DNA of 64,000 bases from Noviherbaspirillum galbum (GTDB taxonomy: Bacteria; Pseudomonadota; Gammaproteobacteria; Burkholderiales; Burkholderiaceae_D): assembly GCF_010974945.1 (NCBI RefSeq), contig NZ_JAAIVB010000038.1, forward strand, positions 1 through 64,000, read 5' to 3'. This document shows, piece by piece, positions 45,071-55,340 of the stretch. Position numbers and translations under genes: made by a program. A model generated the notes under the pieces. The model saw nothing but the letters and a program-made list of their open reading frames with translations, made no database searches and was not told the DNA's origin. Each line of letters begins with the position of its first letter. Position 1 is the first letter of the stretch.

Positions 45071-45466
45071 ATGAACGCTTTGTTCACCGTCGTCGTCATC
45101 GTTCAGGTTATCTCGGCCCTGGCCATCATCGGACTCGTGCTGCTGCAGCATGGCAAGGGCGCTGACATGGGAGCCGCTTTCGGTTCCGGTGCATCGGGAA
45201 GCCTTTTCGGTGCAACTGGATCCTCGAATTTTTTGTCAAAGTCGACAGCCGTTGCGGCTGCCGTCTTTTTCGCCGCAACGCTGGCGCTCGCCTTCATCGG
45301 CAACAAGCGCGGAAGCACCGTCGGCGGTGGTGTCATGGACAGCATCCCCACGGTTCCGGCCGCCCCGGCAGCTCCCGCCGGCAAGGCGCCTGAAGCAGCT
45401 CCTGCAGCACCTGCGACAGATGCGCCTGCCCAGGGAGCTGGACAAGCCAAAGAGATTCCGAAGTAA
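45071..45466 (+). CDS. secG: Preprotein translocase subunit SecG
   Basis: 131 residues. Two TM helices (about 4-24 and 53-73) around the conserved loop LLQHGKGADMGAAFGSGASGSLFGATGSSNFLSKSTA cut into positions 25-55, the SecG signature. A Pro/Ala-rich cytoplasmic tail of about 50 residues (PAAPAAPAGKAPEAAPAAP) extends the C-terminus, longer than in E. coli but usual in betaproteobacteria. SecG supports the SecYE channel during SecA-driven export. Confidence 0.95.
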   Translation: MNALFTVVVIVQVISALAIIGLVLLQHGKGADMGAAFGSGASGSLFGATGSSNFLSKSTAVAAAVFFAATLALAFIGNKRGSTVGGGVMDSIPTVPAAPAAPAGKAPEAAPAAPATDAPAQGAGQAKEIPK

Positions 45467-45511
45467 GGCTGCAAGTTTTACGAATTCTGCTTGTTTTGGG
45501 GCAATTGTGCG

Positions 45512-45541
45512 TTGAACAAAACCCATAAAGCAGGGTACAAT
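45512..45541 (+). promoter_or_regulatory. Promoter of tRNA-Leu
   Basis: TTGAAC (45512-45517), 18-bp spacer, TACAAT (45536-45541); start near 45548, four bases before the mature tRNA. Confidence 0.7.
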
Positions 45542-45551
45542 AGCAGTCTCA

Positions 45552-45636
45552 GCCGACGTGGTGAAATTGGTAGACACGCTATCTTGAGGGGGTAGTGGCG
45601 AAAGCTGTGCGAGTTCGAGTCTCGCCGTCGGCACCA
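45552..45636 (+). tRNA. tRNA-Leu (anticodon GAG)
   Basis: Acceptor strands GCCGACG (45552-45558) and CGTCGGC (45626-45632) pair perfectly; discriminator A, and CCA is encoded. The anticodon arm CTATC-TTGAGGG-GGTAG gives anticodon GAG, reading CUC and CUU. A long variable arm (GTGGCGAAAGCTGTGC region) and T-arm GTTCGAG confirm a class II Leu tRNA. It lies between secG and nuoA, preceded by its own promoter and followed by a terminator-like hairpin. Confidence 0.97.
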
Positions 45637-45641
45637 GTTAC

Positions 45642-45678
45642 AAAAGGCCAGCAAAGGGATTCCCTGAGCTGGCTTTTT
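45642..45678 (+). terminator. Terminator between tRNA-Leu and nuoA
   Basis: AAAAG-GCCAGC (45642-45652, one bulged G) pairs with GCTGGCTTTT (45668-45677), inner AGGG/CCCT stem, T5 at 45674-45678. It would separate the tRNA from the nuo operon, although readthrough is possible because no strong nuo promoter is visible after it. Confidence 0.7.
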
Positions 45679-45736
45679 ATCGAGGAATCTTGGTTTGATT
45701 TGCTAACCCTTCAACTAACCAACATCCGTCTCCATC

Positions 45737-46096
45737 GTGAACCTCGAAAATTATTTCCCCATTCTTCTTTTTATTCTGGTCGGTGTTGGTGTCGGCATCG
45801 TGCCGCAAGTTCTCGGCCGGCTGCTTGCTCCGCACAAGCCTGACGCACAGAAGCTGTCTCCCTACGAGTGCGGCTTCGAAGCGTTCGAAGACGCGCGCAT
45901 GAAGTTTGATGTGCGCTATTACCTCATCGCAATTCTGTTCATCTTGTTCGATCTGGAAACCGCTTTCTTCTTCCCTTGGGGCGTCGCCATGCGCGACCTC
46001 GGATGGCAGGGCTACGTGACAATGATGGTGTTCATTGCCGAATTCGTCGTCGGCTTCTGGTACATCTGGAAGAAGGGTGCCCTGGATTGGGAGTAA
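45737..46096 (+). CDS. nuoA: NADH-quinone oxidoreductase subunit A
   Basis: 119 residues from a GTG at 45737. Three TM helices and the conserved loop [27 protein letters not shown] cut by positions about 38-64, containing the Cys of the ND3 loop at the quinone-site interface. First gene of the complete fourteen-gene nuo operon, with separate nuoC and nuoD as usual in betaproteobacteria. The SD before GTG is weak. Membrane arm subunit (ND3) of complex I. Confidence 0.96.
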   Translation: MNLENYFPILLFILVGVGVGIVPQVLGRLLAPHKPDAQKLSPYECGFEAFEDARMKFDVRYYLIAILFILFDLETAFFFPWGVAMRDLGWQGYVTMMVFIAEFVVGFWYIWKKGALDWE

Positions 46097-46099
46097 CTC

Positions 46100-46576
46100 A
46101 TGTCTATTGAAGGCGTATTGAACGAAGGCTTCGTCACGACCACCGCTGACAAGCTGATCAACTGGACGCGCACGGGCTCGCTCTGGCCCATGACCTTCGG
46201 CCTGGCGTGCTGCGCGGTGGAAATGATGCATGCCGGCGCATCCCGCTATGACCTTGACCGTTTCGGCATCGTCTTCCGTCCTTCCCCGCGCCAGTCCGAC
46301 GTGATGATTGTCGCCGGCACACTGTGCAACAAGATGGCGCCAGCCTTGCGCAAGGTATACGACCAGATGGCCGAGCCGCGCTGGGTGATCTCCATGGGCA
46401 CCTGCGCCAATGGCGGCGGTTACTACCATTATTCCTACTCGGTCGTCCGGGGTTGTGATCGCATCGTGCCTGTGGACGTCTACGTGCCTGGCTGCCCGCC
46501 GACGGCAGAAGCGCTGCTGTACGGCATCATGCAGCTGCAAAACAAGATCAAGCGCACCAACACGATCGCTCGCTGA
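46100..46576 (+). CDS. nuoB: NADH-quinone oxidoreductase subunit B
   Basis: 158 residues, 3 bp after nuoA. Ligands of the terminal 4Fe-4S cluster N2 are present: the adjacent Cys pair in [14 protein letters not shown], Cys in [11 protein letters not shown] and Cys in [12 protein letters not shown]. It passes electrons from the peripheral arm to ubiquinone. PSST-type, quinone module. Confidence 0.97.
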   Translation: MSIEGVLNEGFVTTTADKLINWTRTGSLWPMTFGLACCAVEMMHAGASRYDLDRFGIVFRPSPRQSDVMIVAGTLCNKMAPALRKVYDQMAEPRWVISMGTCANGGGYYHYSYSVVRGCDRIVPVDVYVPGCPPTAEALLYGIMQLQNKIKRTNTIAR

Positions 46577-46593
46577 GAGGGCGCTGAACGGTT

Positions 46594-47190
46594 ATGACAA
46601 CGAAAATTGAAAGCCTCGAAGCGGCGCTGAAGAACGCGCTCGGCGACCAGATCCGCAACCTCAAGGTGGCGCTCGGCGAGGTCACCGTCGAAGTGGCTTC
46701 GTCGAACTATCTCTCCGCGATGCGCGCCATGCGCGATCATGCGGACCTGCGTTTCGAGGAAATGATCGACCTTTGCGGCGTGGACTACTCGACCTACGGC
46801 GATGGCGCCTGGGACGGGTCGCGCTTCGCCGTGACGGTTCACCTATTGTCGGTCGCTCACAACTGGCGCGTGCGGGTGCGTACCTTCGCGCCGGATGACG
46901 ACCTGCCGGTCGTGCCCTCCATCGTCGACATCTGGAATGCAGCCAACTGGTACGAGCGCGAAGCCTTCGACCTGCTCGGCATCCTGTTCGACGGCCACAA
47001 TGACCTGCGCCGCATCCTTACCGACTATGGCTTCATCGGCCATCCCTTCCGCAAGGATTTCCCGGTGTCCGGATACGTGGAAATGCGCTACGACCCCGAG
47101 CAGAAGCGCGTCATCTATCAACCCGTCACCATCGAGCCCCGTGAAATCGTGCCCCGCGTGATTCGCGAAGACAAATACGGGATCAAATAA
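46594..47190 (+). CDS. nuoC: NADH-quinone oxidoreductase subunit C
   Basis: 198 residues, the 30-kDa subunit. Conserved C-terminal region [39 protein letters not shown] (about residues 113-151) and V.YEP-like end [13 protein letters not shown]. It is not fused with nuoD, unlike in E. coli. Stop TAA overlaps the nuoD ATG (TAATG). Confidence 0.96.
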   Translation: MTTKIESLEAALKNALGDQIRNLKVALGEVTVEVASSNYLSAMRAMRDHADLRFEEMIDLCGVDYSTYGDGAWDGSRFAVTVHLLSVAHNWRVRVRTFAPDDDLPVVPSIVDIWNAANWYEREAFDLLGILFDGHNDLRRILTDYGFIGHPFRKDFPVSGYVEMRYDPEQKRVIYQPVTIEPREIVPRVIREDKYGIK

Positions 47191-48443
47191 TGGCTGAGAT
47201 CAAGAACTACACCCTGAACTTCGGTCCGCAGCATCCGGCAGCGCACGGCGTGCTGCGTCTCGTGCTTGAACTGGATGGCGAGGTCATCCAGCGTGCCGAC
47301 CCGCATATCGGACTTCTCCACCGCGCGACCGAAAAGCTGGCGGAACAAAAGACCTTCCTGCAGTCCGTACCCTACATGGACCGGCTCGACTACGTGTCGA
47401 TGATGTGCAACGAGCACGCCTACGTCATGGCGATCGAGAAGCTGCTCGGCATCGACGTGCCGCTGCGCGCGCAGTACATCCGCGTGATGTTCGACGAGAT
47501 CACCCGCATCCTGAACCACCTGCTGTGGATCGGCGCACACGGACTCGACGTCGGCGCGATGGCGGTGTTCCTGTACGCCTTCCGCGAGCGCGAAGACCTC
47601 ATGGACTGCTACGAGGCGGTGTCCGGCGCACGCATGCACGCGGCCTACTACCGTCCCGGCGGCGTCTACCGCGACCTGCCCGATCGCATGCCGCAATACC
47701 GGGCATCGGCCGTCCGCAACGAGAAGGCCATCAAGGAACTGAACGCAAACCGCCAGGGCTCGCTGCTCGATTTCATCGAAGACTTCACCAACCGCTTCCC
47801 GGGTTACGTGGATGAATACGAAACCCTGCTGACCGACAACCGCATCTGGAAGCAGCGCCTCGTCGGCATCGGCGTGGTGTCGCCCGAGCGCGCCATGGCA
47901 ATGGGCTTTACCGGCCCCATGCTGCGTGGTTCCGGTATCGCCTGGGACCTTCGCAAGAAGCAGCCCTATGAAGTGTATGACCTGCTGGACTTCGATATCC
48001 CGATCGGCACCAACGGCGACTGCTACGACCGCTACCTCGTCCGCGTCGAGGAAATGCGCCAGTCGAACCGCATCATCAAGCAGTGCATCGAGTGGTTGCG
48101 CAACAATCCCGGCCCGGTCATGACGGACAACCACAAGGTGGCCCCGCCGTCCCGCGTCAACATGAAGTCAAACATGGAAGAGCTGATCCACCACTTCAAG
48201 CTGTTCACCGAAGGATTCCATGTGCCGGAAGGCGAAGTCTACAGCGCGATCGAACATCCGAAGGGCGAGTTCGGCATCTACCTGATGTCGGATGGCGCGA
48301 ACAAGCCTTACCGCCTCAAGATCCGCGCACCCGGCTTCCCTCATCTCCAGGGCCTGGATGAAATGGCCAAGGGACACATGATCGCCGATGCGGTAACCAT
48401 CATCGGCACGCAAGACATCGTGTTCGGTGAAATCGACCGATAA
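47190..48443 (+). CDS. nuoD: NADH-quinone oxidoreductase subunit D
   Basis: 417 residues, the 49-kDa subunit. N-terminal [22 protein letters not shown] with the quinone-site His and the C-terminal end ..[12 protein letters not shown] are both conserved. Related to NiFe-hydrogenase large subunits but lacking the metal Cys. Forms the ubiquinone cavity with NuoB. The ATG overlaps the nuoC stop by one base. Confidence 0.97.
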   Translation: MAEIKNYTLNFGPQHPAAHGVLRLVLELDGEVIQRADPHIGLLHRATEKLAEQKTFLQSVPYMDRLDYVSMMCNEHAYVMAIEKLLGIDVPLRAQYIRVMFDEITRILNHLLWIGAHGLDVGAMAVFLYAFREREDLMDCYEAVSGARMHAAYYRPGGVYRDLPDRMPQYRASAVRNEKAIKELNANRQGSLLDFIEDFTNRFPGYVDEYETLLTDNRIWKQRLVGIGVVSPERAMAMGFTGPMLRGSGIAWDLRKKQPYEVYDLLDFDIPIGTNGDCYDRYLVRVEEMRQSNRIIKQCIEWLRNNPGPVMTDNHKVAPPSRVNMKSNMEELIHHFKLFTEGFHVPEGEVYSAIEHPKGEFGIYLMSDGANKPYRLKIRAPGFPHLQGLDEMAKGHMIADAVTIIGTQDIVFGEIDR

Positions 48444-48485
48444 CACTGGCAAGCAGTACTAACCGCGCGACATACTCGCGCAAGA

Positions 48486-48977
48486 ATGGCTAAGCATATG
48501 CTGTTAAGTCAAGAAGCGTACAAGAAGATCGATCGCGAACTCGCGAAATTCCCTGCAGACCAGCGTCAGTCGGCCTGCATGGCTGCACTGGCGATTGCCC
48601 AGGTTGAAAAGGGCTGGCTGTCGCCGGAAGTGATGAAGGATGTCGCCGACTATATCGGAATGGCTCCCATCGCCGTGCAGGAAGTTGCAACCTTTTACAA
48701 CATGTTCGATACCAAGCCGGTCGGCAAGCACAAGATCTCGGTCTGCACCAATCTGCCTTGCGCCCTGTCCGGCGGCGAACGCGCCGCGCACTACCTGAAA
48801 GAGAAGCTGGGCGTCGATTACAAGGAAACCACCGCGGACGGGCAGTTCACCCTGATCGAAGGCGAATGCATGGGTGCCTGCGGCGATGCACCGGTCCTGA
48901 TCGTCAATAACAAGCGCATGTGCAGCCACATGTCGAACGACAAGATCGACGCGCTGGTTGAGGAACTGAAGAAATGA
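48486..48977 (+). CDS. nuoE: NADH-quinone oxidoreductase subunit E
   Basis: 163 residues, 24-kDa subunit with a thioredoxin-like fold. The N1a 2Fe-2S ligands are Cys pairs in CTNLPC and in ECMGAC (about 87-92 and 128-132). Together with NuoF and NuoG it forms the NADH-dehydrogenase module. The stop overlaps the nuoF ATG (ATGA). Confidence 0.96.
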   Translation: MAKHMLLSQEAYKKIDRELAKFPADQRQSACMAALAIAQVEKGWLSPEVMKDVADYIGMAPIAVQEVATFYNMFDTKPVGKHKISVCTNLPCALSGGERAAHYLKEKLGVDYKETTADGQFTLIEGECMGACGDAPVLIVNNKRMCSHMSNDKIDALVEELKK

Positions 48978-50272
48978 CTACCTGCCTCCACGATCGCCAC
49001 ATCAAGCCGTTGATCCTGGCGGGACTCGACGGCGACAACTGGCACCTTGCCGACTACGTGAAACGCGGCGGCTACGAAGCGCTGCGCCGCATTCTCGACG
49101 AGAAGATCACGCCCGAACAGGTCATCGCCGAACTGAAGGCGTCTTCCCTGCGCGGACGGGGCGGCGCCGGCTTTCCGACCGGCCTGAAATGGAGTTTCAT
49201 GCCGCGCCAGTTCCCTGGGCAAAAGTACCTCGTCTGCAACACGGACGAAGGCGAGCCGGGCACATTCAAGGATCGCGACATCATCCGCTACAATCCCCAT
49301 GCCCTGATCGAAGGCATGGCCATCGGCGCCTACGCCATGGGCATCACCGTCGGCTACAACTACATCCACGGTGAAATCTGGGCGGAGTACGAGCGCTTCG
49401 AGGAAGCGCTCGAAGAGGCGCGCGCCGCCGGCTTCCTCGGCGACAACATCCTTGGCAGCAGCTTCAGCTTCCAGCTCCACGCCTTCCATGGCTATGGCGC
49501 CTACATCTGCGGCGAAGAGACCGCGCTGCTCGAATCCCTGGAAGGAAAGAAGGGTCAGCCGCGCTTCAAGCCGCCGTTCCCCGCCAGCTTCGGCCTGTAT
49601 GGCAAGCCCACCACGATCAACAACACCGAGACCTTCGCCGCGGTGCCGTTCATCATGCGCATGGGCGGCGAAGCCTATGCTGCGCTGGGCAAGCCCAACA
49701 ACGGCGGCACCAAGATCTTCTCGATTTCGGGTGACGTCGCCCGTCCCGGCAACTACGAGATCCCGCTGGGCACGCCGTTCGCTACCTTGCTCGAACTGGC
49801 CGGCGGCATGCGCGACGGCAAAAAGATCAAGGCCGTGATTCCCGGCGGTTCGTCCATGCCGGTGCTCACCGGCGAAGTGATGATGAACACCGACATGGAT
49901 TACGATGCGATCGCCAAGGCCGGCTCCATGCTGGGCTCCGGCGCGGTCATCGTAATGGACGAAACACGCTGCATGGTGAAGTCGCTGCTGCGCCTGTCCT
50001 ACTTCTATTTCGAAGAGTCCTGCGGACAATGCACCCCCTGCCGCGAAGGAACGGGCTGGCTCTATCGCATGGTTCACCGCATCGAACACGGGCAGGGCAG
50101 GGCAGACGACCTGGACATGCTGAACTCCATCGCCGACAACATCCAGGGCCGCACCATTTGCGCCCTGGGCGACGCGGCCGCGATGCCGGTGCGAGCGTTC
50201 GTGAAGAATTTCCGCGAAGAGTTCGAGTACCACATCGAAAACAAGCGCTGCCTCGTCCCGACCTACGTTTGA
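48974..50272 (+). CDS. nuoF: NADH-quinone oxidoreductase subunit F
   Basis: 432 residues, 51-kDa subunit. FMN/NADH-binding [15 protein letters not shown] and [13 protein letters not shown], later [18 protein letters not shown], and 4Fe-4S (N3) ligands in [15 protein letters not shown] plus a downstream Cys ([10 protein letters not shown]). It oxidises NADH. The ATG overlaps the nuoE stop. A 102-bp gap follows before nuoG, containing a G-rich tract and alternative hairpins. Confidence 0.97.
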   Translation: MTTCLHDRHIKPLILAGLDGDNWHLADYVKRGGYEALRRILDEKITPEQVIAELKASSLRGRGGAGFPTGLKWSFMPRQFPGQKYLVCNTDEGEPGTFKDRDIIRYNPHALIEGMAIGAYAMGITVGYNYIHGEIWAEYERFEEALEEARAAGFLGDNILGSSFSFQLHAFHGYGAYICGEETALLESLEGKKGQPRFKPPFPASFGLYGKPTTINNTETFAAVPFIMRMGGEAYAALGKPNNGGTKIFSISGDVARPGNYEIPLGTPFATLLELAGGMRDGKKIKAVIPGGSSMPVLTGEVMMNTDMDYDAIAKAGSMLGSGAVIVMDETRCMVKSLLRLSYFYFEESCGQCTPCREGTGWLYRMVHRIEHGQGRADDLDMLNSIADNIQGRTICALGDAAAMPVRAFVKNFREEFEYHIENKRCLVPTYV

Positions 50273-50309
50273 CGGGTGGGTGGGTTGGCTGCGGCTTGAA
50301 AGCAGCCGC
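50273..50309 (+). promoter_or_regulatory. G-rich tract and mutually exclusive hairpins between nuoF and nuoG
   Basis: Directly after the nuoF stop come three GGG runs and a GG spaced by T (about 50274-50289), then two competing stems: GGCTGC/GCAGCC (50287-50292 with 50302-50307) and GCGGCT/AGCCGC (50291-50296 with 50304-50309). The tract could form a two-layer G-quadruplex. It is the longest gap within the nuo operon and may adjust expression of nuoG relative to nuoF; this is inference. Confidence 0.35.
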
Positions 50310-50374
50310 CGGAAGTCCGAAACAGATTACTCCTGGGCGCAATGTCGCCCATCAAAAATACTTAGGCAATCGCC

Positions 50375-52711
50375 ATGGTTGAAATTGAAATTGACGGCAA
50401 AAAGGTAGAGGTGCAGGAAGGCAGCATGGTCATGGATGCCGCTAACAAGCTCGGCACCTACATTCCGCATTTTTGCTATCACAAGAAGCTGTCCATCGCG
50501 GCGAACTGCCGCATGTGCCTGGTCGAGGTAGAAAAGGCGCCCAAGCCCTTGCCGGCATGCGCCACGCCCGTGACCAACGGCATGATCGTCCGCACCGCAA
50601 GCGACAAGGCGATCAAGGCGCAGAAGAGCGTCATGGAATTCCTCCTGATCAACCATCCCCTGGATTGCCCGATCTGCGACCAGGGCGGAGAATGCCAGTT
50701 GCAGGACTTGGCGGTTGGTTACGGTCCGGCTGCGTCCCGCTACGAAGAAGAGAAGCGCGTCGTCGAACCCAAGGATGCCGGCCCGCTGATTTCGATGAAG
50801 GAAATGGCGCGCTGCATCCATTGCACGCGCTGCGTGCGCTTCGGCCAGGAAGTCGCCGGCGTCATGGAATTCGGCATGCTGAACCGCGGCGAACACTCCG
50901 AGATCACCACCTTCGTCGGCAACTCGGTGGACTCCGAACTGTCCGGCAACATGATCGACCTGTGCCCGGTGGGCGCGCTGACGTCCAAGCCTTTCCGCTA
51001 CAGCGCACGCACCTGGGAACTGTCCCGCCGCCGCTCGGTAAGCCCGCACGACGGTCTCGGTTCCAACCTGATCGTGCAGGTCAAGCAGAACAAGGTCATG
51101 CGCGTCCTGCCGCTGGAAAACGAAGCCGTCAACGAATGCTGGCTGTCAGACAAGGACCGGTTCTCGTACCTCGGCTTGAACAGCGAAGACCGCCTTACCC
51201 GGCCGATGCTGAAGCAGGATGGCAAGTGGATCGAAACCGACTGGCAGACCGCGCTGGAATATGTCGCCCACGGCTTGCGCAACATCCGCCACGAACATGG
51301 CGCGGATTCCATCGCCGCGCTGGCCGCCCCGCACTCGACGCTGGAAGAATTGTCGCTGTTCCAGCGCGTCGTCCGCGGCCTGGGTTCGGATAACGTCGAC
51401 TTCCGCTTGCGCCAGTCCGACTTCGCGCTCGATGGCAAGGTTACGCCCTGGCTGGGCACGTCCATCGACGAGTTCGGCCAGATGAACCGCGTCTTCGTGA
51501 TCGGTTCCTTCCTGCGCAAGGATCATCCCTTGCTGGCTGCGCGCATGCGCCACGCGACCAAGCGCGGCACCAAGCTGAGCGCGCTCGGCGCCACCAGCGA
51601 AGACTGGCTCATGCCGATCGCCAACCGCCTGGTGAAGGCGCCGTCGAACTGGCTGGCCGCGCTTTCCGAGATCGTGGTCGCTATTTCCGCTGAAAAGGGC
51701 ATCGCAGCCCCGGCCGGATTCGACGGCATCGAAGCCGGCGACATCGCCAAGGCAATCGCGGCGAGCCTGCTGTCGGGTGACAAGAAGGGCGTCTTCCTCG
51801 GCAACGCGGCCGCCCAGCATCCGCAGGCGTCGCAGCTGCATGCCGCCGCGCAATGGATCGCCGAACAGACCGGTGCTGCCTTCGGTTACCTGACCGACGC
51901 CGCCAACGCCGTCGGCGGACACATCGCCAACGCCGTCCCGGGAAAGGGCGCGAATGCCGTGCAGATGTTCGAACAGCCGCGCAAGGCTTACCTCGTGCTG
52001 CATGCCGAGCCCGAATTCGACACGGCTAATCCCCAGGCTGCCGTGTCCGCCCTCAAGCAGGCGGAAATGGTCGTCATGATGACGCCGTACAAGCATGGCC
52101 TCGATTACGCCGACGTGCTCCTGCCGGTGTCGCCGTTCTCCGAAACCGCCGGCACCTTCGTTAACTGCGAAGGCCGCGCGCAAGGATTCAACGGTACGGT
52201 GAAGCCCCTGGGCGAGACCCGCCCGGCATGGAAAGTGCTGCGCGTGCTCGGCAACCTGCTGGACATCAGCGGCTTCAACTACGAAACCTCGGAAGAGATC
52301 CGCGCCGAGATCCTCGGCAGCAGGAAAGCCGAGGAAGCCGACCTGTCGCCGAAGCTGAACAACAAGGCTGGAATCGCGCCGCAGGCCGCGAAGGAAGCCG
52401 ATCCGAGCGCCATCGAGCGCATCGCCGACGTGCCGATCTACTTTACCGACGCCATCGTGCGCCGTTCGGGCGCGCTGCAGGAAACCAGCGATGCCCGCGC
52501 TCCGAAGGCAGTGCTGTCCGCCTACATCGCCGAGCAGCTCGGCATTGGAGAAGGCGACCGGGTCAAGGTGACACAGGGGCAGGGCAGCGCCGTGCTGACC
52601 GCAGCCGTTGAGGCCGGCCTCCCGGTCAACGTGGTGCGCGTGTCGGCTGCACACCCGTCCACCGCCGGGCTGGGCAGCATGTTCGGCACGATCAATCTGG
52701 AGAAGGCGTGA
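50375..52711 (+). CDS. nuoG: NADH-quinone oxidoreductase subunit G
   Basis: 778 residues, 75-kDa subunit. N-terminal 2Fe-2S ferredoxin domain ([19 protein letters not shown]), the His/Cys region [14 protein letters not shown], a [12 protein letters not shown] four-Fe motif, and a molybdopterin-oxidoreductase-like domain (from about 220) that has lost the cofactor. The C-terminal Ala-rich part is typical of betaproteobacteria. Stop TGA overlaps the nuoH ATG (TGATG). Electron wire within the peripheral arm. Confidence 0.96.
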   Translation: MVEIEIDGKKVEVQEGSMVMDAANKLGTYIPHFCYHKKLSIAANCRMCLVEVEKAPKPLPACATPVTNGMIVRTASDKAIKAQKSVMEFLLINHPLDCPICDQGGECQLQDLAVGYGPAASRYEEEKRVVEPKDAGPLISMKEMARCIHCTRCVRFGQEVAGVMEFGMLNRGEHSEITTFVGNSVDSELSGNMIDLCPVGALTSKPFRYSARTWELSRRRSVSPHDGLGSNLIVQVKQNKVMRVLPLENEAVNECWLSDKDRFSYLGLNSEDRLTRPMLKQDGKWIETDWQTALEYVAHGLRNIRHEHGADSIAALAAPHSTLEELSLFQRVVRGLGSDNVDFRLRQSDFALDGKVTPWLGTSIDEFGQMNRVFVIGSFLRKDHPLLAARMRHATKRGTKLSALGATSEDWLMPIANRLVKAPSNWLAALSEIVVAISAEKGIAAPAGFDGIEAGDIAKAIAASLLSGDKKGVFLGNAAAQHPQASQLHAAAQWIAEQTGAAFGYLTDAANAVGGHIANAVPGKGANAVQMFEQPRKAYLVLHAEPEFDTANPQAAVSALKQAEMVVMMTPYKHGLDYADVLLPVSPFSETAGTFVNCEGRAQGFNGTVKPLGETRPAWKVLRVLGNLLDISGFNYETSEEIRAEILGSRKAEEADLSPKLNNKAGIAPQAAKEADPSAIERIADVPIYFTDAIVRRSGALQETSDARAPKAVLSAYIAEQLGIGEGDRVKVTQGQGSAVLTAAVEAGLPVNVVRVSAAHPSTAGLGSMFGTINLEKA

Positions 52712-53775
52712 TGGATTTCATTTCGACCATTCAAGCAACCGGGCAGGGCATCTTCGGCGGTGTCTGGCCGCTCGTCTGGACGCTGGCCAAGATCGTGCTG
52801 GTCGTGCTGCCGCTCATGGGATGCGTGGCCTACCTGACGCTCTGGGAGCGCAAGATGATCGGATGGATGCACATCCGTCTCGGCCCGAACCGCGTCGGCC
52901 CCGCCGGCCTGCTGCAGCCGATCGCCGATGCGCTCAAGCTGCTGCTCAAGGAAATCGTGGTCCCGAGCAAGGCCAACAAGGCACTGTTCGTGATCGCGCC
53001 GATCATGACCATCATGCCTGCGCTCGCCGCCTGGGCGGTGGTGCCCTTCGGCCCGGAAACGGTGCTGGCCAACGTCAATGCGGGCCTGCTGTTCGTGATG
53101 GCGATCGCCTCGATGGAAGTCTATGGCGTGATCATCGCCGGCTGGGCGTCCAATTCGAAGTACGCCTTCCTCGGCGCCATGCGCGCATCCGCGCAGATGG
53201 TGTCCTATGAAATCGCCATGGGCTTCGCGCTGGTGATCGTGCTGATGGTGTCCGGCAGCCTGAACCTGACCGACATCGTGATGCTCCAGAACAAGGGACG
53301 CATGGCGGACATGGGCCTGACCTTCCTGTCCTGGAACTGGCTGCCGCTGCTGCCCATCTTCGTCATCTACGTCATTTCGGGCATCGCCGAGACCAACCGC
53401 CATCCCTTCGACGTGGTCGAGGGCGAGTCGGAGATCGTGGCCGGCCACATGGTGGAATATTCCGGCATGTCGTTCGCCATGTTCTTCCTGGCCGAATACG
53501 CCAACATGATCCTGATCTCGACACTGGCCTCCCTGATGTTCCTGGGCGGCTGGGGCGCTCCGGTTTCCTTCCTGGGCTTCATCCCCGGCTGGATCTGGCT
53601 CGGCATCAAGACCTTCTTCGTCGTGTCGCTCTTCATTTGGGCACGTGCCTCGTTCCCGCGTTACCGCTATGACCAGATCATGCGCCTGGGCTGGAAGGTA
53701 TTCATTCCGCTGACTCTGGCCTACCTCGTCATCGTTGCGACCTGGATCCAGTCTCCCTGGAATATTTGGAAGTAA
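52711..53775 (+). CDS. nuoH: NADH-quinone oxidoreductase subunit H
   Basis: 354 residues from the ATG at 52711, which shares its A with the nuoG stop; a GTG at 52708 would add one residue. Eight TM helices (ND1), with the conserved [18 protein letters not shown] loop and [19 protein letters not shown] at the quinone-channel entry. It links the quinone site to the proton-pumping arm. nuoI follows. Confidence 0.96.
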   Translation: MDFISTIQATGQGIFGGVWPLVWTLAKIVLVVLPLMGCVAYLTLWERKMIGWMHIRLGPNRVGPAGLLQPIADALKLLLKEIVVPSKANKALFVIAPIMTIMPALAAWAVVPFGPETVLANVNAGLLFVMAIASMEVYGVIIAGWASNSKYAFLGAMRASAQMVSYEIAMGFALVIVLMVSGSLNLTDIVMLQNKGRMADMGLTFLSWNWLPLLPIFVIYVISGIAETNRHPFDVVEGESEIVAGHMVEYSGMSFAMFFLAEYANMILISTLASLMFLGGWGAPVSFLGFIPGWIWLGIKTFFVVSLFIWARASFPRYRYDQIMRLGWKVFIPLTLAYLVIVATWIQSPWNIWK

Positions 53776-53792
53776 GGAAAAGGCTTATCACC

Positions 53793-54281
53793 ATGGAAGC
53801 CATCAAAGACTTTTTCAGCAGCCTGATGCTGCGCGAGCTGCTCAAGGGCTTGGCCCTGACCGGCCGCTACATGTTCGCGCGCAAGATCACCGTGCAATTC
53901 CCGGAAGAAAAGACGCCGCTGTCGCCGCGCTTCCGGGGCCTGCATGCCTTGCGCCGGTATCCCAACGGCGAAGAGCGCTGCATCGCCTGCAAGCTTTGCG
54001 AAGCCGTCTGCCCGGCCATGGCCATCACCATCGAGTCCACGGAACGCGACGACGGCACCCGGCGCACGACGCGCTACGACATCGACCTCACTAAGTGCAT
54101 CTTCTGCGGATTCTGCGAAGAGTCCTGCCCGGTCGATTCGATCGTCGAGACCAACATCCTCGAATACCACGGCGAAAAGCGCGGTGACCTGTACTTCACC
54201 AAGGAAATGCTGCTCGCGGTGGGTGACCGCTACGAAAAGGACATCGCAGCCGCACGTGCGACGGACGCACCGTATCGTTGA
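53793..54281 (+). CDS. nuoI: NADH-quinone oxidoreductase subunit I
   Basis: 162 residues from the ATG at 53793 (AAGGAAAAGG upstream); a longer frame from 53766 overlaps nuoH and is not needed. Two 4Fe-4S motifs, [12 protein letters not shown] and [12 protein letters not shown], give clusters N6a and N6b. TYKY-type peripheral arm subunit. The gene is 62 bp before nuoJ. Confidence 0.96.
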   Translation: MEAIKDFFSSLMLRELLKGLALTGRYMFARKITVQFPEEKTPLSPRFRGLHALRRYPNGEERCIACKLCEAVCPAMAITIESTERDDGTRRTTRYDIDLTKCIFCGFCEESCPVDSIVETNILEYHGEKRGDLYFTKEMLLAVGDRYEKDIAAARATDAPYR

Positions 54282-54343
54282 TTCGCGCGCGCCCGGAAAC
54301 ACGATCGACGCGACCCGGGCCTTGCAGACTTATCTGGACCACT

Positions 54344-54994
54344 ATGGAATTCAAAACCTTTCTGTTCTACGCGTTCTCGGCGATTCTGATCTTCGCCGCG
54401 CTGCGCGTCATCACCGACCGCAACCCGGTGCATGCGGCGCTGTTCCTCGTCCTGTCGTTCTTTTCGGCAGGCGGCATCTGGCTGCTCCTTAAGGCGGAAT
54501 TCCTGGCGATCGTGCTGGTGCTGGTCTACGTCGGCGCCGTGATGGTGCTCTTCCTGTTCGTCGTGATGATGCTGGACATCAACCTCGACAAGTTGCGTGA
54601 AGGGTTCTGGCGCTACTTCCCGATTGCCGCCCTGATCGGCGTGGTGGTCGTGCTCGAGATGTCCGCCGTCCTGCTGCACGGCTTCTGGGGCGCATCCGAA
54701 ACCGTCGTTCCCGCGGCTTCCGCGAACATCGGCAACACCAAGGAACTCGGCAAGCTGATCTACACGCAATACGTCTATGCCTTCGAAATCGCCGCCGTCG
54801 TGCTGCTGGTGGCGATCGTGGCCGCGGTGGCCCTGACGATGCGCCGCCGCAAGGACAGCAAGTACAACGACCCGGCCGCGGCAGTCAAGGTTCGCCGCAA
54901 CGACCGCATCCGCATGGTGTCGATGAAGGCCGAATCGACCCGCGTGAACGGCGGCGCTGGCGCTGCGCCGGCCGCTTCGGCAGAAAAACAATAA
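54344..54994 (+). CDS. nuoJ: NADH-quinone oxidoreductase subunit J
   Basis: 216 residues from the ATG at 54344; a frame open from 54278 overlaps nuoI. Five TM helices (ND6) with the conserved [24 protein letters not shown] (helix 3, pi-bulge). The C-terminal cytoplasmic tail of about 45 residues is basic and Ala-rich. Membrane arm subunit at the junction. Confidence 0.95.
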   Translation: MEFKTFLFYAFSAILIFAALRVITDRNPVHAALFLVLSFFSAGGIWLLLKAEFLAIVLVLVYVGAVMVLFLFVVMMLDINLDKLREGFWRYFPIAALIGVVVVLEMSAVLLHGFWGASETVVPAASANIGNTKELGKLIYTQYVYAFEIAAVVLLVAIVAAVALTMRRRKDSKYNDPAAAVKVRRNDRIRMVSMKAESTRVNGGAGAAPAASAEKQ

Positions 54995-55005
54995 GGGGTA
55001 GCACT

Positions 55006-55314
55006 GTGGCGCTTTCGCTCGCACATTATCTGATCCTTGGCGCGATCCTGTTCGCGATCTCGGTCGTCGGCATTTTCCTGAACCGCAAGAACATCATCAT
55101 CCTGCTGATGGCCATCGAACTGATGCTGCTCGCAGTGAACATGAACTTCATCGCGTTTTCGTACTATCTCGGCGACGCGGCGGGTCAGATTTTCGTCTTC
55201 TTCATTTTGACCGTGGCTGCCGCGGAGTCCGCGATTGGTCTCGCCATTCTGGTGGTGCTGTTCCGTAACCTGGACACCATCAATGTCGAAGACCTCGACG
55301 CGCTCAAAGGTTAA
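55006..55314 (+). CDS. nuoK: NADH-quinone oxidoreductase subunit K
   Basis: 102 residues from a GTG at 55006 (AAGGGG upstream). Three TM helices (ND4L) with the two conserved membrane Glu residues, in [11 protein letters not shown] and [13 protein letters not shown]. Start and length match the family. 26 bp before nuoL. Confidence 0.96.
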   Translation: MALSLAHYLILGAILFAISVVGIFLNRKNIIILLMAIELMLLAVNMNFIAFSYYLGDAAGQIFVFFILTVAAAESAIGLAILVVLFRNLDTINVEDLDALKG

Positions 55315-55340
55315 TCACGACAATAACGATAAGGTCCATC

